A stretch of 11,096 nucleotides of DNA from an uncultured Oscillibacter sp. Lineage in GTDB: Bacteria > Bacillota > Clostridia > Oscillospirales > Oscillospiraceae. The stretch is from positions 1 to 11,096 of the forward strand of contig CAJUDW010000047.1 in assembly GCA_910584995.1 (NCBI GenBank), read 5' to 3'. A program made the translations under genes and the position numbers. Positions 7,706-11,096 of the stretch are shown in pieces. Numbering within the stretch: position 1 is the first letter of the stretch; each line of letters starts with the position of its first letter. The notes under the pieces are model-generated. The model saw only the letters and a program-made list of their open reading frames with translations, was not told the origin of the DNA and did not search any database.

Positions 7706-7799
7706 AATTCTCCCTCCAAAAATAAAATAATTTTGACACCGCAGGGAATCCCCGGCAATCCCCAAAGCTGATATCCACAGAATCCAACGACCGGGAATA

Positions 7800-8567
7800 C
7801 TACGGTTTCTTGTTCAGGAAACGCAGGATTGCCTCCCGGGACTCCGGGCGGCCCAAGCAGATGGCCGAACACTCATCCTCATAGCGGCAAGCGCCGGAGA
7901 GCCCCTTTTCATAGCTGCTGCGGATAACCCGTTTGATCATGGAAAGGGCCAGCACATCCTTTTTCAGCAGCTGCCCGGTAAATTTTGCAACTTCGCCGTC
8001 CAGTTCTTCCTCTTCCACAACACGGTTCACAAGGCCCATCCGGCAGGCCTCTTCCGCCGTGAACGGCCTTCCCAGCATAGTGATCTCCGCCGCCCTGTGA
8101 CGCCCCACCAGCCTGGGGAGCAGGGCGGCGCCGCCGGTAAAGCCGAAGTTGACCTCAGGCTGCGAAAAAGAGGATTTGTCCGTGGCGATAACCAAATCGG
8201 CAGCCAGGGCCAGCAGGCAGCCGCCGCCAAACGCCCAGCCGTTGACCCGGGCCACAATCGGCTGGGGGATCTCCCCCATGATGCTGTAGAGGATATTGAA
8301 TTGCCGGTAATATTCCCTGAGCGCCTCGATGTTGCCCAGCTCCGCAATTTCCGCCAAATCGGCGCCGGCAGCAAAGGCCCTGCCCCCCGCGCCGGTAAGA
8401 ACGGCCACCCGGATGTCCCGTGCCTTCCCGATCTCCCGAAATACGTAGCAAAGCTGATCCAGTACGCCGGAATTCAGCGCATTCAGCTTCTCTTCACGGT
8501 TTATCCGGACCGTCGCGGCACCTCCGCCGCACAGGACGGATACATCGCTTAAAAACAGATTTTCCAC
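7800..8567 (-). CDS. crotonase-fold enzyme with isomerase-like active site
   Basis: This 255-residue protein is clearly in the enoyl-CoA hydratase/isomerase family: FAAGADLAE (65-73) and GWAFGGGCLLALAADL (110-125) form the oxyanion hole. The residue that corresponds to Glu144 of rat hydratase is Leu118, while the second glutamate is kept as Glu138 (SQPEVNFG). Delta3,Delta2-enoyl-CoA isomerases use a single glutamate in the second position and have Leu in the first (GGCLVAL in human ECI1), so a double-bond shift is a reasonable prediction; hydratase activity with only one glutamate would be poor. The start is GTG at 8567 with GGGAG seven bases before it. It is the first gene of the operon, about 115 bases from the predicted transcription start. 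Other crotonase-fold reactions remain possible. Confidence 0.9.
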   Translation of the reverse strand: MENLFLSDVSVLCGGGAATVRINREEKLNALNSGVLDQLCYVFREIGKARDIRVAVLTGAGGRAFAAGADLAEIAELGNIEALREYYRQFNILYSIMGEIPQPIVARVNGWAFGGGCLLALAADLVIATDKSSFSQPEVNFGFTGGAALLPRLVGRHRAAEITMLGRPFTAEEACRMGLVNRVVEEEELDGEVAKFTGQLLKKDVLALSMIKRVIRSSYEKGLSGACRYEDECSAICLGRPESREAILRFLNKKP

Positions 8568-8589
8568 ACCACATCTCCCTTTCGCCGTA

Positions 8590-8640
8590 CCGGAGGGCCC
8601 CGTGCCCCTACAGGCCTCTTTTGCAGAGAAGCCGCTCCGG
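8590..8640 (-). other. structured 5' leader of the operon
   Basis: The untranslated leader between the predicted start of transcription near 8682 and the GTG at 8567 can fold into a stem with outer arms CCGGAG and CTCCGG (8590-8595 with 8635-8640). An inner CTCT/AGAG stem and further GC-rich pairing lie inside. It ends about ten bases before the ribosome binding site of the first gene. No T-run follows, and I do not recognise a known riboswitch class. Confidence 0.4.
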
Positions 8641-8688
8641 ATGGGTTATTTTGCAGCAGAAGCTATTGCCTTCCCGTTTTGTGTTGCT

Positions 8689-8717
8689 ATTATACATCAT
8701 TAGATGCAATATTGCAA
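8689..8717 (-). promoter_or_regulatory. sigma-70-type promoter of the catabolic operon
   Basis: On the minus strand a -35 element TTGCAA (8712-8717) and a consensus -10 element TATAAT (8689-8694) are exactly 17 bp apart, so transcription would start near 8682. The -35 lies inside a 12-bp palindrome TGCAATATTGCA (8705-8716), which places a likely regulator site directly on the promoter. A 7-bp inverted pair GTGTTGC (8681-8687) and GCAACAC (8714-8720) also brackets the core promoter. I found no convincing -24/-12 sigma-54 promoter for this operon. Confidence 0.75.
8700..8716. promoter_or_regulatory. putative operator, proximal copy
   Basis: TTAGATGCAATATTGCA matches the distal copy at 8809-8825 at 14 of 17 positions in the same orientation. 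Its right part is a perfect palindrome, TGCAATATTGCA, and overlaps the -35 of the operon promoter. It is a candidate binding site of the divergently encoded HTH regulator; no footprint can be inferred beyond that. Confidence 0.5.
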
Positions 8718-8765
8718 CACAATAAATGCAAAATAGCAGCAATTTATATAATATATACCATTATC

Positions 8766-8782
8766 AACCAAAAATATTGGTT
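8766..8782. promoter_or_regulatory. 17-bp inverted repeat, possible operator
   Basis: AACCAA (8766-8771) and TTGGTT (8777-8782) form perfect 6-bp arms around AAATA. It sits in an AT-rich tract between the two copies of the 17-nt direct repeat and about 50 bp upstream of the operon -35. The shape fits a dimeric regulator site, but no family-specific consensus is recognisable. Confidence 0.4.
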
Positions 8783-8808
8783 AATATAAATATAATTATT
8801 ATAAATAT

Positions 8809-8829
8809 TTAGATGTAATATAACATCTA
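8809..8829. promoter_or_regulatory. putative operator, distal copy
   Basis: TTAGATGTAATATAACA (8809-8825) repeats the site at 8700-8716 with three differences. It is also palindromic in its own right: TAGATGT (8810-8816) and ACATCTA (8823-8829) are 7-bp arms around six bases. The size and 6-base spacer resemble the dyad layout of TyrR boxes, though the bases differ. It lies about 95 bp upstream of the operon -35, a fitting place for an activator or for looping with the proximal copy. Confidence 0.5.
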
Positions 8830-8844
8830 TGGCGTGAGTATATT

Positions 8845-8878
8845 AAAAAAGGGCAGGCGCCAAAATACGCGCCCGCCC
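8845..8878 (-). terminator. intrinsic terminator on the minus strand
   Basis: On the minus strand GGGCGGGCGC pairs with GCGCCTGCCC over ten positions with a single G-U pair, closes on an 8-base loop, and is followed by TTTTTT (8845-8850). The plus strand has no T-run, so it works only for leftward transcription. There is no recognised gene between it and the regulator start. It either ends a small RNA or leader made from 8879-9060, or shields the operon promoter from transcription entering from the right. Confidence 0.8.
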
Positions 8879-9037
8879 TGTGAAACACAGCCGATTATTC
8901 CGGAAAAGCATAAGCCTTTGGCAGATTTTGTCTGTCCGGCTTGCCCGGGCAACGCCGGCTTTCCGCACACAGCCCCCGTCAGAACGGGTATATGTACTCC
9001 AAACCGCCGCAGCCCCTTTGCTTCATCGGAAAATAGT
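8879..9037. other. gene-free, structured stretch of the divergent region
   Basis: No supported protein gene is present. On the minus strand several stems can form: CTGTG/CACAG (8878-8890), a GCCGG-type stem around the 12-nt palindrome TTGCCCGGGCAA, CAGA/TCTG, and CCCGT/ACGGG. A 15-codon minus-strand frame at 8979-9026 (MKQRGCGGLEYIYPF) is open but lacks a ribosome binding site. With the terminator at 8845-8878 this stretch could be a small RNA or leader read leftward; I see no strong minus-strand promoter for it. The rest of the control region (8736-8832) is very AT-rich. Confidence 0.35.
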
Positions 9038-9066
9038 TTGAAAAGTAAAATCCATCATGTTATAAT
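9038..9066 (+). promoter_or_regulatory. sigma-70-type promoter of the regulator gene
   Basis: TTGAAA (9038-9043) and the consensus TATAAT (9061-9066) are 17 bp apart on the plus strand, giving a predicted start near 9073 and a leader of about 50 bases. The ribosome binding site GGGAGG at 9111-9116 and the GTG start at 9125 follow. Neither copy of the 17-nt repeated site is close to this promoter, so the regulator may be made at a steady level. Confidence 0.78.
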
Positions 9067-9124
9067 ATGGCCGTAAAGTTGTTATACAGTCTTCATTTCT
9101 TGATATAGTAGGGAGGCATAACCT

Positions 9125-10501
9125 GTGGAATGGACAGAGCAGGACATGCAGTTGCTGTTGGAAAACCTAAGGGACGCCATTCATGTCATTGACGAAAACG
9201 GGATTTTCGTATACGCAAACCAGAAATACGAACGTCTTGTGGGTATCCCCCGCCAATCACTTATGGGCACAAGGGTACAGGAGCTCGTCGATGCCGGCAT
9301 CCTCTCCTCCAGCACGGCTATGACCGCCCTCAAAAAGCGGTCGGAATACTCCGATATCCAGATGTTCAAAACCAATATCGAGGTGTATTCCGACAGCACG
9401 CCCGTCTTTGACGATCACGGAAAACTGACCCATATCGTGACGCAGTCCGTGGAAGCCAAAACCCTGCAGCGTCTGAACGCCATGCGGAAAACCAGCCGGA
9501 ACGCAGCATCCCGAAAAGTCCCCAAACTCTCGGATATCCAAAAGGAATTGAATCTGGACGGGAAAGAGCATCTGGCTGTCGATACGAAAACGATCAGTAT
9601 CTTTATGATGGCAAAACGCGTCTCCAGCGTGGACGCCCCCGTACTGCTGCACGGCCCCCAGGGCGTGGGGAAGGAAAACGTGGCCCGCTATATCCACAAG
9701 AACTCCAACCGTGCCGGCAAGCCCTTCAAGCACATTTACGCAAACACGCTGGCAGACGAGACCTCCAGCCGCACGCTGTTTGGATATGAAGATGATAACG
9801 GCATACATCACAGCGGCATTCTGGACGAAGCCGACGGCGGAACCGTCTATTTGGACGAAGTCATCGGCCTCCCCTTCTCTATCCAGAGCAAGCTTCTTTC
9901 CCTGATCCACAACGGCACCGCCACATCCATGACAGGGAAGCGGCGGAATTACAACATCCGCTTTATCTTCGGGAGCCTGAAAGACGAACAAGCCTTCCTG
10001 GCGGACGCCAGCGTCAACCGGGAGTGGTATTATGTGCTCAGCATTTTTTCCATCTATATTTCTCCGCTGAAAGAGCGGAAAAACGACATTATCCCCCTTC
10101 TGGATAACTTCCTGGCCGAATTTAACAAGCAGTATCACACGCAGAAAAAGTTTGAGCGCAACGTCTACGAGCGCCTTTTGATGTACGATTGGCCCGGAAA
10201 CCACAGGGAAGTAAAAATCCTGGTCAACCGGGCGGTTATCATCAGCAAAGGGGAATATATCGGGACGCAGGATCTCTTCCTGGACAGTTATATGCAATTT
10301 TCCCAGAGCGAGATCGGCGGGGCATCCGCACAAATCAACTTAAAGGACGAGATCGAAAAAATAGAAGCCGAATATATTACCCAAGCGTTCAATAAATATA
10401 AAAACACTCGCGCCGCCGCAAAAAGCCTCGGCATCGACAGTTCCACATTTGTCCGGAAACGGCAAAACTTTATCAAAAAAGGCCTGATGCAAGGGAATTA
10501 A
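9125..10501 (+). CDS. PAS / AAA+ / HTH transcriptional regulator lacking the GAFTGA motif
   Basis: This 458-residue regulator has an N-terminal PAS domain (about 8-115), a linker, an AAA+ domain of the sigma-54-activator family (about 150-375) and a C-terminal helix-turn-helix (about 412-453, with NTRAAAKSLGIDSSTFVRKR) like that of TyrR or Fis. Walker A (GPQGVGKE, 177-184) and Walker B (TVYLDE, 240-245) are intact, and SPLKERKNDI (313-322) and DWPGNHREV (355-363) are family landmarks. The GAFTGA loop that contacts sigma-54 is missing: LFGYEDDNGIHHSG (218-231) stands in its place. The FREDLYYRL stretch is shortened to NREWYYVL, losing one arginine finger. This pattern is known in TyrR, which acts at sigma-70 promoters. 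The start is GTG with GGGAGG eight bases before it. Divergent position makes the adjacent operon its likely target, with the PAS domain sensing the substrate or its CoA ester (inferred). Confidence 0.9.
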   Translation: MEWTEQDMQLLLENLRDAIHVIDENGIFVYANQKYERLVGIPRQSLMGTRVQELVDAGILSSSTAMTALKKRSEYSDIQMFKTNIEVYSDSTPVFDDHGKLTHIVTQSVEAKTLQRLNAMRKTSRNAASRKVPKLSDIQKELNLDGKEHLAVDTKTISIFMMAKRVSSVDAPVLLHGPQGVGKENVARYIHKNSNRAGKPFKHIYANTLADETSSRTLFGYEDDNGIHHSGILDEADGGTVYLDEVIGLPFSIQSKLLSLIHNGTATSMTGKRRNYNIRFIFGSLKDEQAFLADASVNREWYYVLSIFSIYISPLKERKNDIIPLLDNFLAEFNKQYHTQKKFERNVYERLLMYDWPGNHREVKILVNRAVIISKGEYIGTQDLFLDSYMQFSQSEIGGASAQINLKDEIEKIEAEYITQAFNKYKNTRAAAKSLGIDSSTFVRKRQNFIKKGLMQGN

Positions 10502-10526
10502 ACATTTTCTGGAGCAGAAGTTCCAC

Positions 10527-10573
10527 AAAAAAGCCCCGCCCCAGTTCCAAAAGAACTGACGGCAGGGCTTTTT
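10527..10573 (+). terminator. intrinsic terminator of the regulator gene
   Basis: A long stem begins 26 bases past the stop codon: AAAAAGCCCCGCC pairs with GGCAGGGCTTTTT with one mismatch, and an inner AGTTC/GAACT stem closes on CAAAA. The T-run at 10569-10573 follows on the plus strand. The A-run on the left side gives TTTTTT on the minus strand, so it could also stop leftward transcription. Confidence 0.85.
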
Positions 10574-10577
10574 CTTT

Positions 10578-10907
10578 ATTCCAAAATATATGGGCAACAA
10601 AAACAGAAAGCACCAATCCGAAATTTTTCAGCCAATAAACCATAAAAGCGTATTTCCGCAATCATCATTGTCCAAATGCATCCAATGATCTAGTCCGCCA
10701 AATCTACCCCCAAATTTACTGCCACAACCAGAACTCCGTTTCATGTAATGCCAAAGCAGCTTCATCATATAATCAATCCATCTTTTATCCACCGCAAAAC
10801 TCTGCCAGAAATCAACAAAAAGTTTTTATTAAAGGCAGCTTTTCTTACCGCAGCAAGAAGCCATACCCTATTTCACAGGAAAATTGCTCCCGTCCTTCGT
10901 CTCCCGC
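10578..10907. other. intergenic stretch with no confident gene
   Basis: About 330 bp of lower GC content than the surrounding genes. The only notable content is a minus-strand open frame at 10628-10792 (54 codons from GTG, 46 from the paired ATG at 10768). Its product would be rich in Trp, Gly and His, with two Cys. It has no clear ribosome binding site and no family I recognise, so it may be chance or a gene remnant. Confidence 0.4.
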
Positions 10908-10948
10908 AAAAAATCCGCCGAAAACCCAGCGAAGCGGATTTCGGCGGA
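10908..10948 (-). terminator. intrinsic terminator downstream of tRNA-Thr
   Basis: On the minus strand TCCGCCGAAA (10939-10948) and TTTCGGCGGA (10914-10923) form perfect 10-bp arms around a 15-base loop and run straight into TTTTTT (10908-10913). It lies 74 bp past the CCA end of the tRNA gene and is the natural end of that transcript. Confidence 0.85.
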
Positions 10949-10955
10949 AAACGAA

Positions 10956-11016
10956 GAAATCCCCACCAGAGTGCAGTTTTCGGCGAAGCCGGAAACGGAA
11001 CAGCGGTGGGAATTTC
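10956..11016 (-). repeat. inverted repeat in the tRNA trailer
   Basis: The 12-base segments at 10956-10967 (GAAATCCCCACC) and 11005-11016 (GGTGGGAATTTC) pair with one G-U in the minus-strand transcript, with a smaller CGGC/GCCG hairpin inside. The stem begins six bases after the tRNA CCA end and precedes the terminator, so the tRNA 3' trailer is a compact two-hairpin RNA. Confidence 0.6.
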
Positions 11017-11021
11017 TGAGT

Positions 11022-11096
11022 TGGAGCTGATGGTGGGAATCGAACCCACAACCTTCTCATTACGAGTGAGATGCTCTGCCATTGAGCCACATCAGC
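11022..11096 (-). tRNA. tRNA-Thr (anticodon CGU)
   Basis: A complete 75-base cloverleaf including an encoded CCA ends exactly at the window edge. The acceptor arms are GCTGATG and CATCAGC, the D stem GCTC/GAGC, the anticodon stem TCTCA/TGAGA with loop CTCGTAA, and the T arm GTGGG-TTCGATT-CCCAC. The anticodon CGT (11062-11064) reads the threonine codon ACG. The discriminator base is U. The gene is followed by a structured trailer and an intrinsic terminator on the same strand. Confidence 0.97.

Noticed and set aside
6017..7771. Plus-strand open frame of 584 codons opposite the acyl-CoA synthetase
   Set aside because: It is a shadow of the synthetase gene; no domain and no ribosome binding site.
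8568..8760. Possible sigma-54 (-24/-12) promoter for the operon
   Set aside because: The best GG-N10-GC candidate on the minus strand (within CGGGAAGGCAATAGCT near 8662-8680) matches neither TGGCAC nor TTGCA well, while a good sigma-70 promoter lies just upstream and the regulator lacks GAFTGA.
8740..8833. AT-rich tract considered as a replication origin or attachment site
   Set aside because: No DnaA-box cluster, no integrase gene and no flanking direct repeat of attachment type. It is better explained as promoter-upstream regulatory DNA.
9257..10333. Minus-strand open frame of 358 codons inside the regulator gene
   Set aside because: It is antisense to a regulator with intact PAS, Walker and HTH motifs, and its product resembles no family.
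10845..11090. Minus-strand open frame beginning MAQWQSISLVMRRLWVRFPPSAPT
   Set aside because: The start of this frame is the tRNA-Thr gene read as protein, a common false gene call at tRNA loci; the rest is trailer and terminator.

Overview
The window looks like part of a Bacillota (Clostridia-type) chromosome. The coding DNA is fairly GC-rich. Ribosome binding sites are strong AGGAGG types with a few GTG starts. The control region is AT-rich, and a complete tRNA-Thr(CGU) has an encoded CCA. I cannot fix the genus from sequence alone.

Positions 170-8567 hold nine genes, all on the minus strand and closely spaced, read from right to left as one probable operon: a crotonase-fold protein with an isomerase-like active site, an acyl-CoA synthetase, a 69-residue membrane protein, a sodium:solute symporter, an unrecognised soluble protein, a 3-hydroxyacyl-CoA dehydrogenase, a second crotonase with both catalytic glutamates, a thiolase, and a gamma-carbonic-anhydrase-family hexapeptide protein. 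Together they describe a near-complete route: Na+-coupled uptake of a carboxylate, activation to a CoA thioester, optional double-bond shift, hydration, NAD-dependent oxidation and thiolytic cleavage to acetyl-CoA. No acyl-CoA dehydrogenase is present, so the natural substrate may already be unsaturated or hydroxylated. That last step is inference.

Positions 8568-9124 form a divergent control region. It has a good sigma-70-type promoter for the operon (minus strand) and another for the regulator (plus strand). A 17-nt sequence occurs twice, 109 bp apart, in the same orientation, and one copy overlaps the operon -35. There is also a 17-bp inverted repeat, a roughly 100-bp AT-rich tract, and a strong minus-strand intrinsic terminator with no annotated gene in front of it. 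The divergent gene at 9125-10501 encodes a PAS / AAA+ / C-terminal HTH regulator that resembles sigma-54 activators but has lost the GAFTGA loop. This agrees with the sigma-70 form of the target promoter and suggests a TyrR-like mode of control.

The right end (10502-11096) carries the regulator's terminator, about 330 bp with no confident gene, and a minus-strand tRNA-Thr with a structured trailer and its own terminator. The left end (1-169) carries three inverted repeats, one of them an intrinsic terminator that probably closes the operon or a gene lying outside the window.
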